A stretch of 64,000 nt of DNA from Paramecium tetraurelia (taxonomy: Eukaryota; Ciliophora; Oligohymenophorea; Peniculida; Parameciidae), in the NCBI RefSeq assembly GCF_000165425.1, contig NW_001799619.1, positions 190,578 to 254,577 of the forward strand. The letters are read 5' to 3'. How positions within the stretch are numbered: position 1 is the first letter of the stretch; each line of letters begins with the position of its first letter. Shown in pieces: positions 1 through 11,707 of the stretch. Made by a program: the position numbers and the translations under genes. Under the pieces are notes generated by a model that saw nothing but the letters and a program-made list of their open reading frames with translations, was not told where the DNA came from and made no database searches.

Positions 1-852
1 TCAATAATAGATTTAGCATTTGCATAATGAAAGATAAGCTTTGCAGGAACTTGATTACCCATCAATTAATAAAATGTAATAAACTCTATATTACCATATT
101 TTAGTATTGCTACTAAGAAGGATGACTTAAATATTCATTTATTTTTGAAATTCGAAAAAGGAATGCCATTACATAAATTATTAAGAAACGTGGGCAAAAT
201 TAATCAAAAATTTTCTACTCTATTTTTTATTCAAATTTTGATCACTTTTAATTATCTTCATGAAAATGGTTGGCTTTATAGGGATTTAAAGGCTTCTAAC
301 GTGATCATCACTTAGGAATTTAGAGTTAAACTGATTGATTTTGGAATGGCTAAAAAAATTGAGAAGGGTAGAACCTCATCATATTGTGGTACAATTCATT
401 CAATGCCACCTGAAATTATAAAAAATGATGGATATGAATATGATTATTCTTTTGACATCTACACGATAGGCATTTTGTTTTATGAGATGTTAGTAGGAAA
501 ACCTCCTTTTGGATTGAATGTATAAGGCATAGAATAAAGAATTTTAGAAGGGATTAAAGAAGATTAATTATCAGTAATAGAGGACATTAAAATAAGAGAA
601 TTATTGAAGAACCTTTTATCGCATAATCCGAAACAAAGACCAAATTGTTAATAGTTATTGTAAGAAGATTTTATCATTTAAAATAATTATAATGAGATTA
701 AAAAGTTTATGGAAAATGAGGAAGCAAATCTAAATAGTTATAAGTCTGATTTATATGATGAAGAGATATGTAATAGCTATTTATTATTCATAGATTTATA
801 TTGTACATAATTTGCTTTTAATGAAAACGATAACGATGATTTTGACTTTTGA
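1..852 (+). CDS. Ser/Thr protein kinase, 3' part (5' end outside window)
   Basis: C-terminal part of a protein kinase domain. Visible landmarks in order are the catalytic loop YRDLKASN (the usual His of HRD is Tyr), the Mg-binding DFG in LIDFGMAKK, the activation-segment end CGTIHSMPPEII, the helix-F Asp in FDIYTIGILFYEM, and the final Arg in NPKQRP. The CGT before the PPE motif resembles AGC/CAMK kinases. The frame shifts across a 29-nt GT-AG intron at 76-104. An acidic, Asp/Asn-rich tail ends at TGA 850-852. Several TAA/TAG codons are read as Gln. The Gly loop and VAIK Lys lie upstream of the window, so subfamily assignment is uncertain. Confidence 0.88.
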
Positions 853-1175
853 ATTTTTTTCTTGTGATTGGGCTTTATATAATCGAAAAATACTTATTTG
901 TTAATTTCCAAAGTTATAAAAATATTTTGAAATAATTATAACACTGCAGGAAAATCTACAAAAATGTTTGTTTATCTTAATTAAATTTTATTATAGTATA
1001 ATTTCTTAAACTTAAAACATTTTATAAATCTTTGAGATAATATAAAATCTCAACTATTTCTAGTTTTTATACAAACAAAACTGTAATCAGTATTCATGAC
1101 AGATGCTGTAGAAAATTCATTTAGAATAAAAATAATTTATTTAATAAATAATATGAAGATCAATTAGTAGATAAT
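853..1175. other. Intergenic, convergent 3' ends
   Basis: About 320 nt of A+T-rich sequence between the kinase stop and the stop of the minus-strand gene. I see no coding frame, RNA gene or repeat here. Confidence 0.5.
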
Positions 1176-2756
1176 TCAACAAAAGCCAACTGAATTTCTC
1201 CTCGTAAAAAATCTTCTTGAAATACTCCTAAGAAAGGGTGAGTTGATGATTTAAGGTTTCCTTTTTAATCTAGATTTAAATATATAATCTTCTATTTAAA
1301 CATCTCTATAAGAGGTAAGAGGCAATTCATCCATTCTAGGCTTAATTGGTGAATCTCTCTATATACTCACATGCCTTTTTAATTATTTCGGGAAATTTTT
1401 CATCATTTTTTAATACTACTAATTCTCTAATATTTAATTAATAGATTCATTTGTTTCAGGATTCAGTGTTTTAAAAACATCTTATGTTCTTGTACCTTAC
1501 CTGTTATTATCCATTACTTAAGCTGTGATAGGCTTAATCTTTTCAATTACTCTAATTAATTAGCAAAAATTAATACTTTTTGGTATGATGTGTTAGTGAT
1601 TAAGAGACAATTAAGGATCTTTACGTTTTTTAAGGCTTGTTATTTTCATTTATATCCACATTATTAATTTGGATTTTCTCTGCTGTACTAAGCATTCTGG
1701 CAGTTTTGATTATCCATTAAGTTTCTTCAGCTTTTGACATTTTTAATCCAATTATATTGATAATTGAAATGTTTTTAGGGTTATCTTAGATAAGTTTTAG
1801 TTTTACTGACAGTAAAATGAACTTCCATCTCATTTATACATAATTTATGAAAGCTTTATATATAAACGGCTATTTTATGGCAAGTGTATTTAAAATACTC
1901 TTTCAAATCTAAACTATCTGAATATTCTTTTTCTTTATTCCATTATTTTTAACCTCGAAGTGAAGGATCTGTAAGAAACGACAGTTCATATGCTATATCA
2001 TCAAATAGAAAATTGTCTTTTATGTATTTATATCTATGAATAAAATAATCTTTAGGATTTCTTTTATTAATTTCAATAGAATCTAAAGCTGACTTTTCAT
2101 TGTAAAGATATAATTATAAATGAAGTAGATTATCAAATATAGCATTTGTTTTAGATAGAACTGATAATTAATGCAATTCGAATTTTCCAATTAAAGTTGT
2201 TTCACCGGTCTGATATCTTGCCATTAGAATACTTTATCCATTCAATAAATCAGAAATTTACTAAGGTAACTTGTATAAATACCTATTTTAATTTAGCAGT
2301 TACTGAATTACTATTTTCATGATACTAAGAAAATTTGATGGTAGGATGAACGCCTGCTTTGATTTGCTTAATTTAATTATTAATTTCAAACTCAATTTTT
2401 CTATCAAGAAGATATTTTTCCATTTCTGTATGAAAAAAGGATTTGTTTTTTATGCATTTGAAGCCATTATCATAAAATGCATAAAATACAAATTCTCTGT
2501 CTTTTAAAATAATTGTATCTAAAATGTTAATATTTATTGGTCTAACAGCTTCATCTTATTTCTATAACATTTGACTGATTGTAAGCAAATCATCTTTAAA
2601 TCCACATATTGAAAACCTTCTTTGTCTTGGTTTGTTAATTATTATTTAACATTTCTTTTATTCTTCCGGTTCTTTTATTTCTTGCTATTTCTTATTGCAA
2701 ATTTGACAAGAACATAAATCAGAACAACTCGTAATCGGGAAAGGAATTACTTCCAT
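1176..2756 (-). CDS. Unknown protein, 503 aa, three introns
   Basis: I do not recognise a family. ATG at 2756 (MEVIPFPITSCSDLC) opens a frame joined by three short introns at 2261-2282, 1785-1806 and 1552-1576 (22, 22 and 25 nt), ending at TGA 1178-1176; the spliced length is exactly 504 codons. The N-terminus has a Cys cluster (CSDLCSCQIC), possibly metal binding. The middle is a mixed globular region. The C-terminus is basic and Ser/Arg rich (SIRSSRRFFTRRNS-like composition). Without the 22-nt intron at 1785 the gene would seem to split into two overlapping genes. It is divergent from the IQ-motif gene, 214 nt away. Function cannot be inferred. Confidence 0.75.
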
Positions 2757-2970
2757 TTATTTCAGAGTTAAGTCGCAAAAGGAATCCCAACATTTAAGTC
2801 CACTTTATTTTTATTAAAATGACATAATTTATTATAGATATTAGTTTATAATTTACATCTATGTTAATTTAGTTAATTTTTATGTACATCATCTTAATAC
2901 AAACATTAAACTACTTATTTAAAGATATGTATTGTATTTACTTTTTTAATGATTATATTGTTATAAATTT

Positions 2971-5611
2971 ATGAACATTTAATTGGCATAAAAGGTTGTT
3001 AATTAATGGAGATTGTTTGTAGAAAAAAAAAGAGAGGTAAGAAGCATTCTTGTGACATAATATAAGCAAAGCTATTTAAAAGTTTATTATTCATATAAGG
3101 AATTTAAGAAAAGGAAATTTTAATAATACATAATTACTAATGCTTCCAAACTCATTTACAAAGCATTAAAAATCAATTTATAAAGAGTTCAAAATCTCAA
3201 GCAATTTATCTAACAAAATAAAATAAAGCGATTTTATATTTTAAAATAATAGGATAACTTATTCTGTAAGATTACAAATTTATAATCCCAAAATGCAATA
3301 ATAAAAACAATAAGACCTCCAAAATATGCTAAATGTGAGCATAAGAATCTAATACCTTTGATTTTTAGAAGTGTTAAAAATGCTGTTATTTTGTTTAACT
3401 TCCACTATATGCAAAAGTATTATGGAGAGACTACTATGGATAAAGACATGATAAAGAATGAGTTTTTATATTATTTTACTAATTATGTTACAGTTAAACG
3501 GCCATAGAAATTATACTAACTTACTGCTCCAGAATATGAAAGATATAAACATGTACTTTAAAAAGTAGATAAATTTTAATCTGAAGAATACACGTTATTA
3601 AATTATGTAGAATTATAAAATATTAACGTGCTAAAAAAGATATATATACATAACAGAAAGAATAAGGATTAATAATTATAACTATATTTTGATTATTAAT
3701 TAAAAGAAATTGGAGCAGCCTGCAAAATTTAAAAGTTTTTTAGAGGGAAAAAGAATCGAAAAAGAAAAGGAATGACATATTCTGTCATAGTTGGATTAAT
3801 CAATTAATCTCGTGCAATATTTGTAATTCAGAAATGGTTTAGAAGGATAAGATAATTCCATAGAACCAACTTTTTTAAAGACATCTCCTTTTACATTTCC
3901 TAGATTCCTACAGAACATTTATATTTAGACATGGAAATTTATTAGAAAATAGAGCAAATAGTCTAAGATTAATAATATACCATTAAGTTTTTAGAATAAT
4001 ATAATACGGTATGCAATAATCTAATTTTAGATAGTTTCAGATAATGAAGCTGTAAGATTGACGTTTTTATCATCAAAGGCCCAATCCTTAAATTAATCAA
4101 CTTACTAATAATCTATATCTTAGTTTGATAATGCCCCTATTAAAGTTGTTCCTTAATGGTTGATTAAATAGATTTAGATGGTTCCAATTTCCTAACAAAA
4201 GTTTATAGATTACTCTATAATTAAGTAGGAAATGAAAGGTTCTAAATGGAGTTGTAGAAATAGATAGTATTAAAAGAAATAATTTGAAAAATTAAATGAT
4301 TTGACTTTTTAAAAGTAGTGTGATATTTATGGTTTGCTTCATTTGGGTGCCAAAATCTCTTTTGATCATATTTGCAAAAGAAGCTATATAAGATTTACTT
4401 ACAAATCAACAAGTGAGGCAAGGTATAGGGCTTTGGCTTTAGCTCTTATTACTTATAAATTTAAATATAATGGAGTTAGCATTTAAATGTTAAATGATAA
4501 CTTATGGGAAAGCCCTTATTAAAAACAAGAGTAGTTTCTCTAAAAATATTATTACAAAATTTAAAAAGCTTTTAAAATAGAATCATTAGAATTGGCATCC
4601 TCTAACTTGCAAAATTCACCATCAAACTGTTTAATTTTATGTAAAAATGAATTCCAAGCAGAACAATTTAAATTAAAATAAAATGAGATCCAGTTGCAAT
4701 TTTATAATGAAACAAGCAAGATACCTTTAAGCTTTATTTGGATGAGCACTTAACAAATAATTAAAAAAGTGCCAATAAAAATTCAAAATCAATAACTAAG
4801 CTAAAATAATACTCTAAAATTGAGTTCTATTTTATAAAAGAGCTCAATTTTAGAAAATAGAAATGACAATGAGGAGGATCAACAATTTGAGTAGAGTATT
4901 TAAAGCAAATTTTATGTGTCCAATGAATTGTCTCCTACATCTCCAAAAAGAGAAGCAATTAATAAGTCTACTATCTTAGCTCTCAAATTTTCTATTTTAT
5001 GCTTAGATAATCCAGATGTTCAATTTTAAGAACCAAAATTTAAGAGGAGAACCGAGTAAACCTACTTAGAGTTTGCAATGACAAGCAGATAAAGAACATA
5101 AAATAATCCTCTAAATAATTCTAAGGCAAATGGGCTTTATAATTTTTAGAGTAACAATGCTTAACTTTAAAAAAAAAAGAATAACTAAGATCTCGAAAAT
5201 ATTAGTGAAAATACTGAGTACTCGCATTTGTAAAGAAGATACAAAGAATTTATTTAGAATGAAAATAAAACAAAAGGGGAATCAATAAAGTCTTAGAAAC
5301 AAAATGAAAAAATACTATTAAGTGAATTTTCAAATTTGATCAATAAAAAAGGAATAAAAGTCAAAAACAATATAATTTAAACCTAGAGAGCAAAGTCTAT
5401 AGATAGACCGACAAAAAACAATATTTATTCATAATATAGTTAATCTGTGACAAAAAGAGAAGATTATAAGGATTATTCATTAGCGTTTCCTAAGATAGAA
5501 TAAAAAAGCTCAAAAAAACAGAACTTAGATTCTAGACTATCAAATTACCAAAAATGCTGTAATTTTCCTGAAGATTAATATACAATGGCTAAAGATACTA
5601 TAAAATTTTGA
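2971..5611 (+). CDS. IQ-motif protein, 872 aa
   Basis: A large basic protein with one 22-nt intron at 4009-4030; the spliced length is 873 codons. Two IQ-type calmodulin-binding motifs lie near residues 245-295: AACKIQKFFRGKKNRKRKG and VIQKWFRRIRQFHR. The second half is rich in Asn, Lys, Ser and Gln and probably disordered. The start is the first ATG after an in-frame TGA (2950-2952), giving MNIQLAQKVVNQW. The protein is likely regulated by Ca2+ through calmodulin and may sit on the cytoskeleton or cortex, as many IQ proteins of ciliates do; that last step is inference. Its stop lies 21 nt from the stop of the convergent TBC gene. Confidence 0.85.
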
Positions 5612-5632
5612 TTCTTCATACAAATATTTAAT

Positions 5633-6896
5633 TCAATTTGAATTATGGTATATGTGATTCTCCATCCAATTTTAGTATTTTTTTTCAAAATCTGATTTTT
5701 ATGAATTATCTATTAATAATTAAAAATATTCCTATGCTGGAACATTCTTTTCATATTAATCTTTGATAGAATTAACACAAAGAAGAATAGTTTTTTTTTA
5801 TGGGATTGTCTTTAAGGCATTAGTTTTAATATTTTTGTAGTTTTAACATATTGAGTTCTATTGCAATTCTTGAGCATATTCCAAAAATTGAGTTGAATTC
5901 TTGAAACTTAAAATTGAACTTCTGATTGAGATTAGCAATTAGCAATTAATAGATGACATAATGAAAATGCCTTTCTAAAAAATTATATCCCAAAAATTAA
6001 GACAAGCTTATTTTGGGATATTGTACAAATATAAAGTAAATATCCATTTGCATAACAAATAAGAATCGTCAATATCTAACTTCATATAATGATTGTACAA
6101 TTGGACATCTTATTCTTTAAGAATCTCTTTAGTTACACTACAAATTAGTCTCATTAAAGGAAATTCAGTCATATAAATTGCATAAAGCATCCATTTTGAG
6201 CAATAAAACATCAGAAAAGAAGCAGACCAAGTTTCCTCAATATTTCCACCTGATTACATTAACATTAATGCTAAGATGAAATTCATTCCCTAAGTATACC
6301 CTATTCCCTTAAAAGTTGCTCCAACCAAATTTAACAATTAACTCAATAATTGGGAACTTTAAGATTCCAATTAAAAAAAGGGATGGCTAATCTTAAATTT
6401 TATAATACTTTGGAAAAGTTCTTTTCACATCTCTTTCAACTATTGATAATCTTTCAGTTTATCTAATTTTCATTGCCTTGTGTTTTTGTTTAATGTTACT
6501 ATATAACAAAGTTTTCCAAACAAACCATCTTATTTATCCACCTCCTGCATATTCTAAAACTTCTGCAAAACGTTCAGGCTCGTTTTTATGTATTGCATAT
6601 AAAGCTTTTTATAAATCACCAGGACCACCTGAAATTTGGCGGTCTGGATTCCCTACTAAACCATCCCAAAGTTAAATGCATATTTCTTAGTTTACAATTT
6701 CAGATTTATCAAAACAAACACCAATCTACAAATTATTTTCTCTATCAATTTTATTTTAAATCTAATAATATTTTCTCTTAAATACAATTGGCTTGATAGG
6801 AGCATATGGTTAGTCTTCAATTTCTGAATAATAAGTATTTTTTAAGGATTTACTTAACTTTTCATCTGTTTATTCGCTATTACAAATATTTCCCAT
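5633..6896 (-). CDS. TBC-domain Rab GTPase-activating protein, 413 aa
   Basis: Rab-GAP of the TBC family. The frame begins MGNICNSEQ; Gly2 and Cys5 could support N-terminal lipidation. It contains the TBC signature blocks IRWFVWKTLL (the RxxVW motif with the Arg preceding Trp), IVERDVKRTFPNH (the arginine-finger region is IxxDxxRTFP) and GYTQGMNFI (the YxQGM glutamine-finger motif), then the helical C-terminal part. One 22-nt intron at 6387-6408 joins the two finger regions; the spliced length is 414 codons. TBC proteins accelerate GTP hydrolysis by Rab GTPases in membrane traffic. Both the Arg and Gln fingers are present, so activity is expected. The Rab partner is unknown. Confidence 0.9.
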
Positions 6897-7297
6897 ATAT
6901 AAACAAAATAATACAAATAAAATCAATTATCTATATATTCTAAATAAAGAACAATAAATTTTATACAAAGTATATATAGAATTATAAATTATTTGAATGA
7001 AGTTTGGTTTAACAAACAAGTGGTTAGAGTATAATAATTAAATGTTTTTATGTCTCCAACAAATATTAACTTATTATTTGAATAATAATATTAGAATGTT
7101 TTGAGAATCAGAAATTCATATTAATTCCTTAAAATTACTCATTATATATACAGAAAAAAATGCTGATAGAATTTTTAATTAAAGTTTTAAAGGCCAGATC
7201 AACAGAATTTATGGATTGGCTAATTTGATCACCAAACTAACCAATATATTAATGATAATCTATATTGCTCTTTAAATAATATTAAATATTAAATCAA
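6897..7297. other. Intergenic, divergent promoters
   Basis: About 400 nt between the starts of the TBC gene and the small MGC gene. It is A+T rich with short direct and inverted A/T runs. No coding signal was seen. Confidence 0.4.
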
Positions 7298-7645
7298 ATG
7301 GGGTGTGTAACAACAAAAAAGCAGCATACGGTTTAGATACCCAAGCATGTTTTAAACTAAAATTCCTAATTAATAGACGATGATGATCAACGTAATTACA
7401 ATAGTGCTCCTTAAAGTCCTGCTTTAAGAAAAATTGTTTAAATAGATGCATTTACACCTGACGAAATAAAGGACTTTATCTTAGAGAGGAGAAAATAAAA
7501 TTATAGTACTAATAGAATTGAGCTGATGAAAAAAAGTGGCAGATATACACCTACTCTTATCTATAAAAAGAGAAAACCTTCACCCTCCTAAAGGAGTTAA
7601 ACAAAAATTACAATTTAATCACCAATCTATCCTACCCAAAAATGA
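7298..7645 (+). CDS. Small protein with N-terminal acylation motif, 115 aa
   Basis: A single-exon frame of 116 codons starting MGCVTTKKQ. Gly2 and Cys3 followed by small polar residues are a typical N-myristoylation plus palmitoylation context, so membrane anchoring is likely. The body is hydrophilic, with a Pro/Ser/Lys/Arg-rich C-terminus (KKRKPSPSQRSQ). There is no recognisable domain, so the function is unknown. It might be an adaptor or a signalling peptide held at a membrane; this is inference from the N-terminus only. Confidence 0.7.
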
Positions 7646-8646
7646 TATGACTATATTTATTTTGTAGTAGATATTGATATATTTTCTTATATTTTTTAGG
7701 ATTTCAAATAAAATATATCCATTTTAAATTTTACATATTATATATTATAAGTCGGTTTTAATTAATTTAGGTAACTCTTTGTAATAATTTTTATTTTTAT
7801 AATAATAATCAATGATTTTATAGCCTACTTCTTCTACTTTATTTCTTGAGACTTTATATCATCGATTTAAATTTCAATTCAAGATTTTAAATATTAAATT
7901 ATTAAAATGTAAATCTATTTGATTTCATGATTTCTATTAAAGAGAGGATTTTTATAATTTAATTCAGACAGTTTCTTTATCAAATAAATAAATATAAAAT
8001 ATTAATTACATATTTAAGATAATATTATAATTTTTTTAAGAGTATGATATAAATTTTAGGACTATTCTATCGTTAATTATCAATTGATTATATATTATTA
8101 TTGCAATTTCTAAGTGTTGAAATAAATATTTTATCTAACACACTTTTACTTTAAAATATTTACACTAAAAGCCAATAATTAGGTATTAAGTGTATTTCAA
8201 ATTCTTAAATTAACATAATTATAATCAAAGCCCTAGAATTTGATGGAAAATAATTATTTCGAATTAACTGCATAATCTTAAAAAATACAGTCAAATTTAA
8301 TTTTGAAGTATTTTTCTCAAAAAAATAAAAATTCTTGTTAATTCCAAAAAATGTACTAGTACATTAAAATTATATTTACCTTATGTCTGATTATTAGTAA
8401 AAGACTTTACGATTTCTTACTGTTTTCTAAGATTTACCTTGGACTCCTTATTATAGTTGATAAATTTCAGAAGTCGTAACTTTAAATAAAACCTGAAGTG
8501 TTTAAAACTTTTTTGTATAAATTATACGTTCTATCATTTTTATATTGTTGCAACATAATTATGATTTTCTATAAATGTTGCTTTATATATTTATCTGCAT
8601 GGCAAATCACTAATAAGGAATAAAATACATATAATAATAGAAACAT
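7646..8646. other. Gene-poor stretch with a weak coding trace (minus strand ~7740-7960)
   Basis: On the minus strand about 7745-7850 can be read as VGYKIIDYYYKNKNYYKE and about 7900-7960 as LSELNYKNPLFNRN, but I could not join these into a gene with a start, introns and a stop. They may be exons of a gene I failed to model or remnants of a decayed one. The rest of the interval shows nothing beyond A/T-rich sequence. Confidence 0.3.
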
Positions 8647-9107
8647 TCAATGAAAATTGGCCATACTCCATTTTTATATTTATACTTGAATAAATCCTCT
8701 GCAATTAAGGCAAAATATTCCCAAATCACATAAGAGGTCTGAAGATAGATTTCTAATCCTTGCCTTAATTTGACTACTTTAATATTTTTCCTTACAATAG
8801 CATATTTCATAAGTTATTTCATTATTGAAAATGTATTTGTAATTAGTGTTTCCTATAATCATTTCATAAGGTAGGCCAAAATCTATTCTATTTTTTATTT
8901 TTAAATCAAAACAATATTTATAGCCTGACTTCAACATGCCACTATTTAATTCTCTTTTCAGTTCAGCAGAAGATTACACTTTAAATTATGTAAATCAATA
9001 AAGATTATCAAATTTTATATAAACACCCTTAATCTAAAATAATTTTTACCATTGTCTCACTTTTAAAGATATGCGAAATGTATAATATAACAGAATTCAT
9101 TTATCAT
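8647..9107 (-). CDS. Unknown small protein, 135 aa (model uncertain)
   Basis: ATG 9107 (MINEFCYIIHF) leads through a 27-nt intron at 9034-9060 and a 26-nt intron (GTGTAA...AAAAG) into a frame ending TGA 8649-8647; the total is 136 codons. The C-terminal half contains paired cysteines (ICYCKEKY and GIFCLNCRGF) that could bind metal. The start overlaps the stop of the upstream coiled-coil gene by about 11 nt. That is odd in a eukaryote and suggests either one gene with a missed splice or a local sequence error. No family is recognised. Confidence 0.4.
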
Positions 9108-10393
9108 TTCCTATGTCTTTAAAAAATAGTGAAATTCCACTTTCACAAAGACTAATATCTTTTGATGATTATTAGGTAGCATATTATTAAAATTGTTCCT
9201 ATAATTTGCGCTTTATTTTTGAATATCTAAAACATAATTGGTAGCCTTTTATAAATTCCATTAGGTTTGTTTGAGAATTTCTCTTGTTCATAAGTTGTTT
9301 AATTGAATAATTCATCATAGATCTTGAATCATTATATCTTCTTGAGCTTAATTAGATCTTGATCTCATTAATTAAAAAATAGAAATAATCAATATTTATA
9401 TTAAACTGTTTTTGAATGAATGCGAGGTTCAATCGTAGAATAAGGACTCTCATCTCTAGATCTACAGACATCAAGAGTGAGTTTTCTCTTTACTAACTCT
9501 AAATTGAAAACAGGTTGTTAATTTTTATTCTTTCTTTTTTTAAGTATAAAATCGTTTAATTGTTTGCATTGATTTTATTATTCGTATTGCTTCTTATGAT
9601 GAAATATGTACTTTAATTTTATGAAAATAATCAGAAATGAGCTATTATTATTCCTTTAGCTATTCTTGAAGTTATTAGATTAATGCTTACTATTTTTAGG
9701 CATCTAAATTTGAAGTTATATTGAATCTCTTGATACATCGTTTTAGATTCAGATTTTCCTTTTTTAATTCAGCAATCTCCCTTTCATTTTCTAGAATTTT
9801 ATTATCCCTATTATTAAATGTAATAATACTTGCTATTCTACTTTTTATTTTAGGGCTCTTTCAGCTTCTTATAAACTGGAAATCAAACTAGAATGATCTG
9901 GAATTTTTGGCATTACCAGTAAATTAGAATCAAAATCATCTTATTGTATTTTTAAACCTAAGTCTGAATTATACAATCGCAGACAAACAAAATAACTGCA
10001 TAATCGATTAGCCTTTAATCTAAGCCTATTTGATAATGTTGTGAGGGATTCAATTTCTTATTCAAGTTCAAGTAGCAAATTTTAATCCACATTGTTTTGT
10101 TTTTGAAGTACCTCTTGTTTTTCTAGTTCTTATAATTTGGCCAATAACTATTGAATGATAGTTTCTTGGTCAAGAATGAGCTCATTTTTAGAATCTGCTT
10201 ATTGTTAAAGTGCAATGGTTTTAGCTTTTTGATTTATAACTTCCTATTTATCTTTGAGAATGGAATCCTACAACTCCTCTTGCACTTATGAAATCATGGT
10301 TTAGATGGAATCTAAAAGCTAACCCTTTTTTTGTGTAAATTTGTTTTCGAATTATACTTTATTAGAAGCTTTGATTCTATATGCTTCCTGCAT
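9097..10393 (-). CDS. Coiled-coil protein (frame not fully resolved)
   Basis: ATG 10393 (MQEAYRIKASNKV) opens a Gln/Glu/Lys-rich heptad-like coiled coil, for example LLAKLQELEKQEVLQ and LLLELEQEIESL. Near 9800-9860 the frame must change to continue as EREIAELKKENLNLKR, but no GT-AG intron of acceptable length and phase does this; the obvious 22-nt intron (GTATTA...AATAG) leaves the frame one base off. Further on, a 32-nt intron (GTAAAG...CTGTAG) near 9460-9491 joins to the last exon, which ends at TGA 9099-9097. Probably a structural or scaffold protein. Its start faces the ZC3H15-type gene across only 21 nt. Confidence 0.6.
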
Positions 10394-10414
10394 TATTTTA
10401 AATCAATTTAATTC

Positions 10415-11573
10415 ATGAGTAAAAAAGCAGAAAAAAAGAAGTAGGAAAAAGTAATCGCAGACAGAACATTTGGACTAAAAAATAAAAATAAGAGCAAACA
10501 AGTTTAAAAGTATGTGAGATAAAAGTGATTTTTAGTTTCTGTAAAGGAGTTGCCCAATAAGTAAAATATAGTGGTGTTTCATTATCAAAATTGTAAACAG
10601 AGGAGTATGAGAAGAAGAAGTTAGAAAAATAATTGGAAGAAGATGAAAAATTGATTCAATCTTTGTATAAAACAGTTGAATAAGTGAAAGAAGATGAATC
10701 TGAAGAAGAAGTTGATCCCAAGTCAATATTGTGCGAATATTATAAATAAGGTAAAAAGTAATTAAATGGGTAGGTCTTTGTTAAAAGGGTAAGAAATGTA
10801 TGTACTCTCATGATATGAGTCTGGAATAAAAGACAGCAATTCTTGATTTATATACTGATTAAAGATAATAATTGGCAGATGAATGGGATACTTGTTAGAC
10901 ATGGGATGAAAAGACATTGAAAGATGTAATTGAAGCCAATGAAAAGACTTATAAAAGGTATTTAGATGTATTAAATAAAATAGTTAAATTCCATCAGCTA
11001 AAGTGTGTGATTTTTTTTTGGATGCTTTAGAAAAAGGTAAATACGGGTGGAGATGGGTTTGTCCTAATGGTATGACCTGCCATTATAAACATTGTTTGCC
11101 ACAAGGATATGTGTTTAAAAGGAAGGAAGAACTTAAATAAAAATATGATGGAGATATTGAAGAAGAAATTGATGAGGAAATTTAGAAGTTGTAAAAAGGA
11201 GGGACAAAAATTACTAAGGAGGTCTTTGAAAAATGGAAACTAGAAAGAGCTGAAAAAAAGAAACAGGAGGTTGAAAAATAAAAATTAGAAGAATAAAAGA
11301 AGAAGGGTTTAAATTATTTATTTAAATTTAGGTGCTAAATAAACAGGTGGAAATGCTTAAATGACTGGAAGAGCTCTTTTTGTTTATGACCCAACTTTAT
11401 TCGTAGATGATGATGAAGCTGAAAACCAATATGAAAGAGAAGAGTAAATTGATGAGAATGATGAGGAAGATGAAGATGATAATGAGAACAGATAAAAATT
11501 ATACGAAGGAGATCATAATCAATAATAAGATGAAGAGGAAGAAGATTAATAATTTAAGCAACAATAATCATGA
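10415..11573 (+). CDS. CCCH zinc-finger protein, ZC3H15/DFRP1 (Tma46) family, 352 aa
   Basis: Homolog of DRG-family regulatory protein 1, which binds and stabilises the translation GTPase DRG1 on ribosomes. After a Lys-rich N-terminus come two CCCH fingers: CEYYKQGLCQKGKKCMYSH near residue 110, and VCDFFLDALEKG with WVCPNGMTCHYKHCLP near 180-210. The diagnostic C-terminal GRALFVYDPTLFVDDDEA follows, then an acidic tail (DEEDEDD). Four introns at 10510-10535, 10751-10773, 10958-10983 and 11307-11331 give 353 codons in frame. The family order of fingers, linker and GR.LF box is intact, so a conserved role in translation is likely. Confidence 0.92.
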
Positions 11574-11707
11574 TATATGTTTATTGTAATATATTATTTC
11601 TAATTTAAGATCTTCAATCATATTTTATCAATACTTTTTAAATTAATAATTGCTCTTAAATTAAATTCATACAATGAATCAAGCAATATCTTTAATGCTA
11701 TCTTCTT

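Noticed and set aside
1176-1740. Separate 179-aa gene starting MSKAEETQW
   Set aside because: A 22-nt intron at 1785-1806 joins it in frame to the upstream exons; a separate gene would overlap its neighbour by 14 nt.
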